From Loxodes magnus (taxonomy: Eukaryota > Ciliophora > Karyorelictea > Loxodida > Loxodidae): 64,000 nucleotides of DNA. The stretch lies in the NCBI GenBank assembly GCA_946699065.1, contig CAMPDV010000065.1, forward strand, positions 868,001 to 932,000, in the 5' to 3' direction. The notes under the pieces were generated by a model, which did no database searches, had not been told where the DNA came from, and worked only from the letters and a program-made list of their open reading frames with translations. Of the stretch, positions 1 to 11,174 are shown one piece after another (the stretch's first letter is position 1; the number at the start of each line of letters is the position of its first letter). Both the position numbers and the translations under genes were made by a program.

Positions 1-22
1 TGACTGAAATAGAATTTTAATA

Positions 23-32
23 ATTCATGAAT
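23..32. repeat. 10-bp palindrome variant ATTCATGAAT (exemplar)
   Basis: A discrete monomer class replaces the usual AAGTAAATTAAAATAAG tail with AATAATTCATGAATAAG. Length is kept, but about seven substitutions arrive together. The new tail contains the perfect palindrome ATTCATGAAT. A sister form has TTTATGAA and breaks the palindrome. Members recur irregularly, for example at 1,275, 2,165, 3,050, 3,565, 4,190 and 4,375 in zone 1. I saw no half-way intermediates. The palindromic form is last seen near 57,820. The array to the right of that carries only the TTTATGAA form. Confidence 0.85.
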
Positions 33-1399
33 AAGTTTGACTGAAATCAAAATTTTAATAATTTATGAATAAGTTTAACTGAAATAGAATTTTAAGTAAA
101 TTAAAATCAGTTTGACTGAAATAGAATTTTAAGTAAAAATAAAATCAGTTTGACTGAAATAGAATTTTAAGTAAATTAAAATAAGTTTGAATTAAATAGA
201 ATTTTAAGTAAATTAAAATAAGTTTGACTGAAATAGAATTTTAAGTAAATTAAAATAAGTATGTCTGAAATATAATTTTAAGAAATTAAAATAAGATTGA
301 CTGAAATAGAATTTTAAGTAAATCAAAATAAGTGTGACTGAAATAGAACCTTAAGTAAATTAAAATAAGTTTGAATGAAATAGAACCTTAAGTAAATTAA
401 AATAAGTTTGAATGAAATACTTTTTTAGTAAATTAAAATCAGTTTGACTGAAATAGAATTTTAAGTAAATTAAAATAAGTATGTCTGAAATAGAATTTTA
501 AGTAAATTAAAATAAGTTTGACTGAAATAGAATTTTAAGTAAATTAAAATAAGTTTGATTGAAATAGAATTTTAAGTAAATTAAAATAAGTTTGATTGAA
601 ATAGAATTTTAAGTAAATTAAAATAAGTTTGAATGAAATACTTTTTTAGTAAATTAAAATCAGTTTGACTGAAATAGAATTTTAAGTAAATTAAAATAAG
701 TTTGACTGAAATAGAATTTTAAGTAAATTAAAATAAGTTTGATTGAAATAGAATTTTAAGTAAATTAAAATCAGTTTGACTGAAATAGAATTTTAAGTAA
801 ATTAAAGTAAGATTGACTGAAATAGAATTTTAAGTAAATTAAAATAAGTGTGACTGAAATAGAATTTTAAGTAAATTAAAATAGTTTGATTGAAATAGAA
901 TTTTAAGTAAATTAAAATAAGTTTGATTGAAATAGAATTTTAAGTAAATTAAAATAAGTTTGACTGAAATAGAATTTTAAGTAAATTAAAATAGTTTGAC
1001 TGAAATAGAATTTTAAGTAAATTAAAATAAGTGTGACTGAAATAGAATTTTAAGTAAATTAAAATAAGTATGAATGAAATAGAATTTTAAGTAAATTAAA
1101 ATAAGTGTGACTGAAATAGAATTTTAAGTAAATTAAAATAAGTTTGACTGAAATAGAATTTTAAGTAAATTAAAATAAGTTTGACTGAAATAGAAATTTA
1201 AGTAAATTAAAATAAGTGTGACTGAAATAGAATTTTAAGTAAATTAAAATAAGTGTGACTGAAATAGAATTTTAATAATTCATGAATAAGTTTGACTGAA
1301 ATAGAATTATAAGTAAATTAAAATAAGTATGTCTGAAATAGAATTTTAAGTAAATTAAAATCAGTTTGACTGAAATAGAATTTTAAGTAAATTAAAATA

Positions 1400-4300
1400 A
1401 GTTTGACTGAAATAGAATTTTAAGTAAATTAAAATCAGTTTGACTGATATAGAATTTTAAGTAAATTAAAATAAGTTTGACTGAAATCAAAATTTTAATA
1501 ATTTATGAATAAGTTTAACTGAAATAGAATTTTAAGTAAATTAAAATCAGTTTGACTGAAATAGAATTTTAAGTAAAAATAAAATCAGTTTGACTGAAAT
1601 AGAATTTTAAGTAAATTAAAATAAGTTTGACTGAAATAGAAATTTAAGTAAATTAAAATAAGTATGTCTGAAATATAATTTTAAGAAATTAAATCAAGAT
1701 TGACTGAAATAGAATTTTAATTAAATCAAAATAAGTGTGACTGAAATAGAACCTTAAGTAAATTAAAATAAGTTTGAATGAAATAGAACCTTAAGTAAAT
1801 TAAAATAAGTTTGAATGAAATACTTTTTTAGTAAATTAAAATCAGTTTGACTGAAATAGAATTTTAAGTAAATTAAAATAAGTATGTCTGAAATATAATT
1901 TTAAGAAATTAAAATCAGTTTGACTGAAATAGAATTTTAAGAAATTAAAATAAGATTGACTGAAATAGAATTTTAAGTAAATCAAAATAAGTGTGACTGA
2001 AATAGAACCTTAAGTAAATTAAAATAAGTTTGAATGAAATACTTTTTTAGTAAATTAAAATCAGTTTGACTGAAATAGAATTTTAAGTAAATTAAAATAA
2101 GTATGATAAAAATAGAATTTTAAGTAAATTAAAATCAGTTTGACTGAAATAGAATTTTAATAATTCATGAATAAGTTTGACTGAAATATAATTTTAAGTA
2201 AATTAAAATCAGTTTGACTGAAATAGAATTTTAAGTAAATTAAAATAAGTGTGACTGAAATAGAATTTTAAGTAAATTAAAATAAGTTTGACTGAAATAG
2301 GATTTTAAGTAAATTTAAATAAGTTTTACTGAAATAGAATTTTAAGTAAATCAAAATAAGTGTGACTGAAATAGAACCTTAAGTAAATTAAAATAAGTTT
2401 GAATGAAATACTTTTTTAGTAAATTAAAATCAGTTTGACTGAAATAGAATTTTAAGTAAATTAAAATAAGTATGATAAAAATAGAATTTTAAGTAAATTA
2501 AAATCAGTTTGACTGAAATAGAATTTTAAGTAAATTAAAATAAGTTTGACTGAAATATAATTTTAAGTAAATTAAAATAGTTTGACTGAAATAGAATTTT
2601 AAGTAAATTAAAATAAGTATGAATGAAATAGAATTTTAAGTAAATTAAAATAAGTTTGACTGAAATAGAATTTTAAGTAAATTAAAATAAGTATGTCTGA
2701 AATAGAATTTTAAGTAAATTAAAATCAGTTTGACTGAAATAGAATTTTAAGTAAATTAAAATAAGTTTGACTGAAATAGAATTTTAAGTAAATTAAAATA
2801 AGTTTGACTGATATAGAATTTTAAGTAAATTAAAATAAGATTGACTGAAATAGAATTTTAAGTAAATCAAAATAAGTGTGACTGAAATAGAACCTTAAGT
2901 AAATTAAAATAAGTTTGAATGAAATACTTTTTTAGTAAATTAAAATCAGTTTGACTGAAATAGAATTTTAAGTAAATTAAAATAAGTATGATAAAAATAG
3001 AATTTTAAGTAAATTAAAATCAGTTTGACTGAAATAGAATTTTAATAATTCATGAATAAGTTTGACTGAAATATAATTTTAAGTAAATTAAAATCAGTTT
3101 GACTGAAATAGAATTTTAAGTAAATTAAAATAAGTGTGACTGAAATAGAATTTTTAGTAAATTAAAATAAGTTTGACTGAAATAGGATTTTAAGTTAATT
3201 TAAAATAGTTTGACTGAAATAGAATTTTAAGTAAATTAAAATAAGTTTGACTGAAACAGAAATTTAAGTAAATTAAAATAGTTTGACTGAAATAGAATTT
3301 TAAGTAAATTAAAATAAGTATGAATGAAATAGAATTTTAAGTAAATTAAAATAAGTTTGACTGAAATAGAATTTTAAGTAAATTAAAATAAGTATGACTG
3401 AAATAGAATTTTAAGTAAATTAAAATCAGTTTGACTGAAATGGAATTTTAAGTAAATTAAAATAAGTTTGACTGAAATAGAATTTTAAGTAAATTAAAAT
3501 CAGTTTGACTGATATAGAATTTTAAGTAAATTAAAATAAGTTTGACTGAAATAGAATTTTAATAATTCATGAATAAGTTTGACTGAAATATAATTTTAAG
3601 TAAATTAAAATTAGTTTGACTGAAATAGAATTTTAAGTAAATTAAAATAAGTGTGACTGAAATAGAAATTTAAGTAAATTAAAATAGTTTGACTGAAATA
3701 GAATTTTAAGTAAATTAAAATAAGTATGTCTGAAATAGAATTTTAAGTAAATTAAAATCAGTTTGACTGAAATAGAATTTTAAGTAAATTAAAATAAGTT
3801 TGACTGAAATAGAATTTTAAGTAAATTAAAATCAGTTTGACTGATATAGAATTTTAAGTAAATTAAAATAAGTTTGACTGAAATAGAATTTTAAGTAAAT
3901 TAAAATAGTTTGACTGAAATAGAATTTTAAGTAAATTAAAATAAGTGTGACTGAAATAGAATTTTAAGTAAATTAAAATAAGTATGAATGAAATAGAATT
4001 TTAAGTAAATTAAAATAAGTGTGACTGAAATAGAATTTTAAGTAAATTAAAATAAGTTTGACTGAAATAGAATTTTAAGTAAATTAAAATAAGTTTGACT
4101 GAAATAGAAATTTAAGTAAATTAAAATAAGTGTGACTGAAATAGAATTTTAAGTAAATTAAAATAAGTGTGACTGAAATAGAATTTTAATAATTCATGAA
4201 TAAGTTTGACTGAAATAGAATTAAAAGTAAATTAAAATCAGTATGACTGAAATATAATTTTAAGTAAATTAAAATCAGTTTGACTGAAATAGAATTTTAA

Positions 4301-4975
4301 GTAAATTAAAATAAGTTTGACTGAAATAGAATTTTAAGTAAATTAAAATAAGTTTGACTGAAATAGAATTTTAATAATTCATGAATAAGTTTGACTGAAA
4401 TCAAAATTTTAATAATTTATGAATAAGTTTAACTGTAATAGAATTTTAAGTAAATTAAAATCAGTTTGACTGAAATAGAATTTTAAGTAAATTAAAATAA
4501 GTTTGAATTAAATAGAATTTTAAGTAAATTAAAATAAGTTTGACTGAAATAGAATTTTAAGTAAATTAAAATAAGTATGTCTGAAATATAATTTTAAGAA
4601 ATTAAAATAAGATTGACTGAAATAGAATTTTAAGTAAATTAAAATAAGTGTGACTGAAATAGAACCTTAAGTAAATTAAAATAAGTTTGAATGAAATAGA
4701 ACCTTAAGTAAATTAAAATAAGTTTGAATGAAATACTTTTTTAGTAAATTAAAATCAGTTTGACTGAAATAGAATTTTAAGTAAATTAAAATAAGTATGT
4801 CTGAAATATAATTTTAAGAAATTAAAATCAGTTTGACTGAAATAGAATTTTAAGAAATTAAAATAAGATTGACTGAAATAGAATTTTAAGTAATTTAAAA
4901 TAAGTTTGACTGAAATAGAACCTTAAGTAAATTAAAATAAGTTTGAATGAAATACTTTTTTAGTAAATTAAAATC
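1400..4975. repeat. 3,576-bp higher-order repeat, unit 1
   Basis: Rare words recur at a constant distance of 3,576 bp: GAAATCAAAATTTT at 1,481 and 5,057 and again at 4,395 and 7,971, and GAAACAGAAATTTAAG at 3,253 and 6,829. The match runs from about 1,400 to 4,892, so the two units lie end to end. The length is about 97 monomers with some 36-bp forms. A few monomers differ between units, such as GTTTGACTG with GAAATTTAAG near 1,640 against GTTTGAATTAAATAG near 5,205. Such whole-variant swaps suggest local exchange rather than point mutation alone. Confidence 0.85.
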
Positions 4976-7900
4976 AGTTTGACTGAAATAGAATTTTAAG
5001 TAAATTAAAATCAGTTTGACTGATATAGAATTTTAAGTAAATTAAAATAAGTTTGACTGAAATCAAAATTTTAATAATTTATGAATAAGTTTAACTGAAA
5101 TAGAATTTTAAGTAAATTAAAATCAGTTTGACTGAAATAGAATTTTAAGTAAAAATAAAATCAGTTTGACTGAAATAGAATTTTAAGTAAATTAAAATAA
5201 GTTTGAATTAAATAGAATTTTAAGTAAATTAAAATAAGTATGTCTGAAATATAATTTTAAGAAATTAAAATAAGATTGACTGAAATAGAATTTTAAGTAA
5301 ATCAAAATAAGTGTGACTGAAATAGAACCTTAAGTAAATTAAAATAAGTTTGAATGAAATAGAACCTTAAGTAAATTAAAATAAGTTTGAATGAAATACT
5401 TTTTTAGTAAATTAAAATCAGTTTGACTGAAATAGAATTTTAAGTAAATTAAAATAAGTATGTCTGAAATATAATTTTAAGAAATTAAAATCAGTTTGAC
5501 TGAAATAGAATTTTAAGAAATTAAAATAAGATTGACTGAAATAGAATTTTAAGTAAATCAAAATAAGTGTGACTGAAATAGAACCTTAAGTAAATTAAAA
5601 TAAGTTTGAATGAAATACTTTTTTAGTAAATTAAAATCAGTTTGACTGAAATAGAATTTTAAGTAAATTAAAATAAGTATGATAAAAATAGAATTTTAAG
5701 TAAATTAAAATCAGTTTGACTGAAATAGAATTTTAATAATTCATGAATAAGTTTGACTGAAATATAATTTTAAGTAAATTAAAATCAGTTTGACTGAAAT
5801 AGAATTTTAAGTAAATTAAAATAAGTGTGAATGAAATAGAATTTTAAGTAAATTAAAATAAGTTTGACTGAAATAGGATTTTAAGTAAATTTAAATAAGT
5901 TTTACTGAAATAGAATTTTAAGTAAATCAAAATAAGTGTGACTGAAATAGAACCTTAAGTAAATTAAAATAAGTTTGAATGAAATACTTTTTTAGTAAAT
6001 TAAAATCAGTTTGACTGAAATAGAATTTTAAGTAAATTAAAATAAGTATGATAAAAATAGAATTTTAAGTAAATTAAAATCAGTTTGACTGAAATAGAAT
6101 TTTAAGTAAATTAAAATAAGTTTGACTGAAATATAATTTTAAGTAAATTAAAATAGTTTGACTGAAATAGAATTTTAAGTAAATTAAAATAAGTATGAAT
6201 GAAATAGAATTTTAAGTAAATTAAAATAAGTTTGACTGAAATAGAATTTTAAGTAAATTAAAATAAGTATGTCTGAAATAGAATTTTAAGTAAATTAAAA
6301 TCAGTTTGACTGAAATAGAATTTTAAGTAAATTAAAATAAGTTTGACTGAAATAGAATTTTAAGTAAATTAAAATAAGTTTGACTGATATAGAATTTTAA
6401 GTAAATTAAAATAAGATTGACTGAAATAGAATTTTAAGTAAATCAAAATAAGTGTGACTGAAATAGAACCTTAAGTAAATTAAAATAAGTTTGAATGAAA
6501 TACTTTTTTAGTAAATTAAAATCAGTTTGACTGAAATAGAATTTTAAGTAAATTAAAATAAGTATGATAAAAATAGAATTTTAAGTAAATTAAAATCAGT
6601 TTGACTGAAATAGAATTTTAATAATTCATGAATAAGTTTGACTGAAATATAATTTTAAGTAAATTAAAATCAGTTTGACTGAAATAGAATTTTAAGTAAA
6701 TTAAAATAAGTGTGACTGAAATAGAATTTTAAGTAAATTAAAATAAGTTTGACTGAAATAGGATTTTAAGTTAATTTAAAATAGTTTGACTGAAATAGAA
6801 TTTTAAGTAAATTAAAATAAGTTTGACTGAAACAGAAATTTAAGTAAATTAAAATAGTTTGACTGAAATAGAATTTTAAGTAAATTAAAATAAGTATGAA
6901 TGAAATAGAATTTTAAGTAAATTAAAATAAGTTTGAATTAAATAGAATTTTAAGTAAATTAAAATCAGTTTGACTGAAATAGAATTTTAAGTAAATTAAA
7001 ATCAGTTTGACTGAAATGGAATTTTAAGTAAATTAAAATAAGTTTGACTGAAATAGAATTTTAAGTAAATTAAAATCAGTTTGACTGATATAGAATTTTA
7101 AGTAAATTAAAATAAGTTTGACTGAAATAGAATTTTAATAATTCATGAATAAGTTTGACTGAAATATAATTTTAAGTAAATTAAAATTAGTTTGACTGAA
7201 ATAGAATTTTAAGTAAATTAAAATAAGTGTGACTGAAATAGAAATTTAAGTAAATTAAAATAGTTTGACTGAAATAGAATTTTAAGTAAATTAAAATAAG
7301 TATGTCTGAAATAGAATTTTAAGTAAATTAAAATCAGTTTGACTGAAATAGAATTTTAAGTAAATTAAAATAAGTTTGACTGAAATAGAATTTTAAGTAA
7401 ATTAAAATCAGTTTGACTGATATAGAATTTTAAGTAAATTAAAATAAGTTTGACTGAAATAGAATTTTAAGTAAATTAAAATAGTTTGACTGAAATAGAA
7501 TTTTAAGTAAATTAAAATAAGTGTGACTGAAATAGAATTTTAAGTAAATTAAAATAAGTATGAATGAAATAGAATTTTAAGTAAATTAAAATAAGTGTGA
7601 CTGAAATAGAATTTTAAGTAAATTAAAATAAGTTTGACTGAAATAGAATTTTAAGTAAATTAAAATAAGTTTGACTGAAATAGAAATTTAAGTAAATTAA
7701 AATAAGTGTGACTGAAATAGAATTTTAAGTAAATTAAAATAAGTGTGACTGAAATAGAATTTTAATAATTCATGAATAAGTTTGACTGAAATAGAATTAT
7801 AAGTAAATTAAAATCAGTATGACTGAAATATAATTTTAAGTAAATTAAAATCAGTTTGACTGAAATAGAATTTTAAGTAAATTAAAATAAGTTTGACTGA

Positions 7901-8468
7901 AATAGAATTTTAAGTAAATTAAAATAAGTTTGACTGAAATAGAATTTTAATAATTCATGAATAAGTTTGACTGAAATCAAAATTTTAATAATTTATGAAT
8001 AAGTTTAACTGAAATAGAATTTTAAGTAAATTAAAATCAGTTTGACTGAAATAGAATTTTAAGTAAATTAAAATAAGTTTGAATTAAATAGAATTTTAAG
8101 TAAATTAAAATAAGTTTGACTGAAATAGAATTTTAAGTAAATTAAAATAAGTATGTCTGAAATATAATTTTAAGAAATTAAAATAAGATTGACTGAAATA
8201 GAATTTTAAGTAAATCAAAATAAGTGTGACTGAAATAAAACCTTAAGTAAATTAAAATAAGTTTGAATGAAATAGAACCTTAAGTAAATTAAAATAAGTT
8301 TGAATGAAATACTTTTTTAGTAAATTAAAATCAGTTTGACTGAAATAGAATTTTAAGTAAATTAAAATAAGTATGTCTGAAATATAATTTTAAGAAATTA
8401 AAATCAGTTTGACTGAAATAGAATTTTAAGAAATTAAAATAAGATTGACTGAAATAGAATTTTAAGTA
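4976..8468. repeat. 3,576-bp higher-order repeat, unit 2
   Basis: This is the second unit, collinear with 1,400-4,892 until the copies diverge at 4,893/8,469 (TAATTTAAAA against TAAATTAAAA). The same unit was carried into zone 2 at about 18,180-21,672, where it stays collinear at offset 13,204. It contains the word order CAGTTTGACTGATATAG, GAAATCAAAATTTT, GTTTAACTG, GTATGTCTG, GAACCTTAAG, TACTTTTTTAG. Confidence 0.84.
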
Positions 8469-8808
8469 AATTAAAATAAGTATGTCTGAAATATAATTTT
8501 AAGAAATTAAAATAAGATTGACTGAAATAGAATTTTAAGTAAATCAAAATAAGTGTGACTGAAATAGAACCTTAAGTAAATTAAAATAAGTTTGAATGAA
8601 ATAGAACCTTAAGTAAATTAAAATAAGTTTGAATGAAATACTTTTTTAGTAAATTAAAATCAGTTTGACTGAAATAGAATTTTAAGTAAATTAAAATAAG
8701 TATGTCTGAAATATAATTTTAAGAAATTAAAATCAGTTTGACTGAAATAGAATTTTAAGAAATTAAAATAAGATTGACTGAAATAGAATTTAAAGTAAAT
8801 TAAAATAA
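8151..8808. repeat. 329-bp tandem duplication (two units)
   Basis: GTATGTCTG followed by a TATAATTTTAAGAAATT variant begins at 8,151 and again at 8,480. The next GTATGTCTG pair lies at 8,371 and 8,700. The 329-bp unit is nine monomers, several of them short. The right unit departs from the left near 8,787, where GAATTTAAAG appears. The same pair is found in zone 2 around 21,355-22,010. Confidence 0.8.
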
Positions 8809-9486
8809 GTGTGACTGAAATAGAATTTTAAGTAAATTAAAATAAGTGTGACTGAAATAGAATTTTAATAATTCATGAATAAGTTTGACTGAAATAGAAT
8901 TATAAGTAAATTAAAATAAGTATGATAAAAATAGAATTTTAAGTAAATTAAAATCAGTTTGACTGAAATAGAATTTTAATAATTCATGAATAAGTTTGAC
9001 TGAAATATAATTTTAAGTAAATTAAAATCAGTTTGACTGAAATAGAATTTTAAGTAAATTAAAATAAGTGTGACTGAAATAGAATTTTAAGTAAATTAAA
9101 ATAAGTTTGACTGAAATAGAATTTTAAGAAATTAAAATAAGATTGACTGAAATAGAATTTAAAGTAAATTAAAATAAGTGTGACTGAAATAGAATTTTAA
9201 GTAAATTAAAATAAGTGTGACTGAAATAGAATTTTAATAATTCATGAATAAGTTTGACTGAAATAGAATTATAAGTAAATTAAAATAAGTATGATAAAAA
9301 TAGAATTTTAAGTAAATTAAAATCAGTTTGACTGAAATAGAATTTTAATAATTCATGAATAAGTTTGACTGAAATATAATTTTAAGTAAATTAAAATCAG
9401 TTTGACTGAAATAGAATTTTAAGTAAATTAAAATAAGTGTGACTGAAATAGAATTTTAAGTAAATTAAAATAAGTTTGACTGAAAT
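8735..9486. repeat. 369-bp tandem duplication (ten monomers)
   Basis: AGATTGACTG followed by GAATTTAAAG occurs at 8,771 and 9,140. The downstream series, including the ATTCATGAAT variant, GAATTATAAG and GTATGATAAAAATAG, repeats in the same order. The copies part at 9,118/9,487 (A against G in the AATAG/GATTTT context). It overlaps the end of the 329-bp duplication, so two exchange events are stacked here. Confidence 0.82.
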
Positions 9487-11137
9487 AGGATTTTAAGTAA
9501 ATTTAAATAAGTTTTACTGAAATAGAATTTTAAGTAAATTAAAATAAGTTTGACTGAAATAGAATTTTAAGTAAATTAAAATAAGTTTTACTGAAATAGA
9601 ATTTTAAGTAAATTAAAATAAGTGTGACTGAAATAGAATTTTAAGTAAATTAAAATAAGTTTGATTGAAATAGAATTTTAAGTAAATTAAAATAAGTTTG
9701 ATTGAAATGGAATTTTAAGTAAATTAAAATAAGTTTTACTGAAATAGAATTTTAAGTAAATTAAAATAAGTGTGACTGAAATAGAATTTTAAGTAAATTA
9801 AAATAAGTTTGATTGAAATAGAATTTTAAGTAAATTAAAGTAAGATTGACTGAAATAGAATTTTAAGTAAATTAAAATAAGTGTGACTGAAATAGAATTT
9901 TAAGTAAATTAAAATAAGTTTGAATTAAATAGAATTTTAAGTAAATTAAAATAAGTTTGATTGAAATAGAATTTTAAGTAAATTAAAATAAGTTTGACTG
10001 AAATGGAATTTTAAGTAAATTAAAATAAGTTTGACTGAAATAGAATTTTAAGTAAATTAAAATAAGTTTGACTGAAATAGAATTTTAAGTAAATTAAAAT
10101 AAGTTTGACTGAAATAGAATTTTAATAATTCATGAATAAGTTTGACTGAAATAGAATTTTAAGTAAATTAAAATCAGTTTGACTGAAATAGAATTTTAAG
10201 TAAATTAAAGTAAGATTGACTGAAATAGAATTTTAAGTAAATTAAAATAAGTGTGACTGAAATAGAATTTTAAGTAAATTAAAATAAGTTTGAATTAAAT
10301 AGAATTTTAAGTAAATTAAAATCAGTTTGACTGAAATAGAATTTTAATAATTCATGAATAAGTTTGACTGAAATAGAATTTTAATAATTTATGAATAAGT
10401 TTAACTGAAATAGAACCTTAAGCAAATTAAAATAAGTTTGAATGAAATACTTTTTTAGTAAATTAAAATCAGTTTGACTGAAATAGAATTTTAAGTAAAT
10501 TAAAATAAGTGTGACTGAAATAGAATTTTAAGTAAATTAAAATAAGTTTGACTGAAATAGAATTTTAAGTAAATTAAAATAAGTTTGATTGAAATAGAAT
10601 TTTAAGTAAATTAAAATCAGTTTGACTGAAATAGAATTTTAAGTAAATTAAAATAAGTTTGACTGAAATAGAATTTTAAGTAAATTAAAATAAGTTTGAA
10701 TTAAATAGAATTTTAAGTAAATTAAAATCAGTTTGACTGAAATAGAATTTTAATAATTCATGAATAAGTTTGACTGAAATAGAATTTTAAGTAAATTAAA
10801 ATAAGTTTGATTGAAATAGAATTTTAAGTAAATTAAAATAAGTTTGATTGAAATAGAATTTTAAGTAAATTAAAATCAGTTTGACTGAAATAGAATTTTA
10901 AGTAAATTAAAATAAGTTTGACTGAAATAGAATTTTAAGTAAATTAAAATAAGTGTGACTGAAATAGAATTTTAAGTAAATTAAAATAAGTGTGACTGAA
11001 ATAGAATTTTAAGTAAATTAAAATAAGTTTGAATTAAATAGAATTTTAAGTAAATTAAAATAAGTTTGATTGAAATAGAATTTTAAGTAAATTAAAATAA
11101 GTTTGACTGAAATGGAATTTTAAGTAAATTAAAATAA

Positions 11138-11174
11138 GTTTGACTGAAATAGAATTTTAAGTAAATTAAAATAA
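11138..11174 (+). repeat. Exemplar consensus monomer (37 bp)
   Basis: This copy and the one directly after it (11,175-11,211) match the most common base at every position, so they serve as a reference for the family. Variant words elsewhere are described relative to it. At positions 2-8 the variants are GTGTGACTG, GTATGACTG, GTATGTCTG, GTTTGATTG, GTTTGAATG, GTTTTACTG, GATTGACTG and GAGTGACTG. At positions 12-21 they include TATAATTTT, TAGAACCTT, TACTTTTTTA, TAGGATTTT and TGGAATTTT. The last bases before the next unit are usually AAAATAAG or AAAATCAG. Confidence 0.93.
11154..11172. repeat. 7-bp inverted repeat inside the monomer (exemplar)
   Basis: Monomer positions 17-23 (ATTTTAA) and 29-35 (TTAAAAT) are exact reverse complements separated by the 5-nt spacer GTAAA. 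Because this is the best conserved part of the unit, the dyad recurs about every 37 bp across most of the array. The stem is entirely A/T and the pairing stops on both sides (A opposite A), so it is a weak hairpin or cruciform at best. Short dyad symmetries have been described as a property of many centromeric satellites, especially those lacking CENP-B boxes. A role here is inference. Confidence 0.8.

Larger units (their letters stand above)
4630..9707. repeat. Long collinear block, zone 1 copy (about 5.08 kb)
   Basis: This is the longest stretch that matches zone 2 without a change in offset (13,204 throughout; partner 17,834-22,911). Anchors are TAATTTAAAA at 4,891 and 18,095, GAAATCAAAATTTT at 5,057/18,261 and 7,971/21,175, and GAATTTAAAG at 8,786/21,990. 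It ends where GAAATGG at 9,708 meets GAAATAG at 22,912. The absence of even a 1-bp shift over 5 kb in so repetitive a sequence argues for a recent duplication. Confidence 0.85.
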
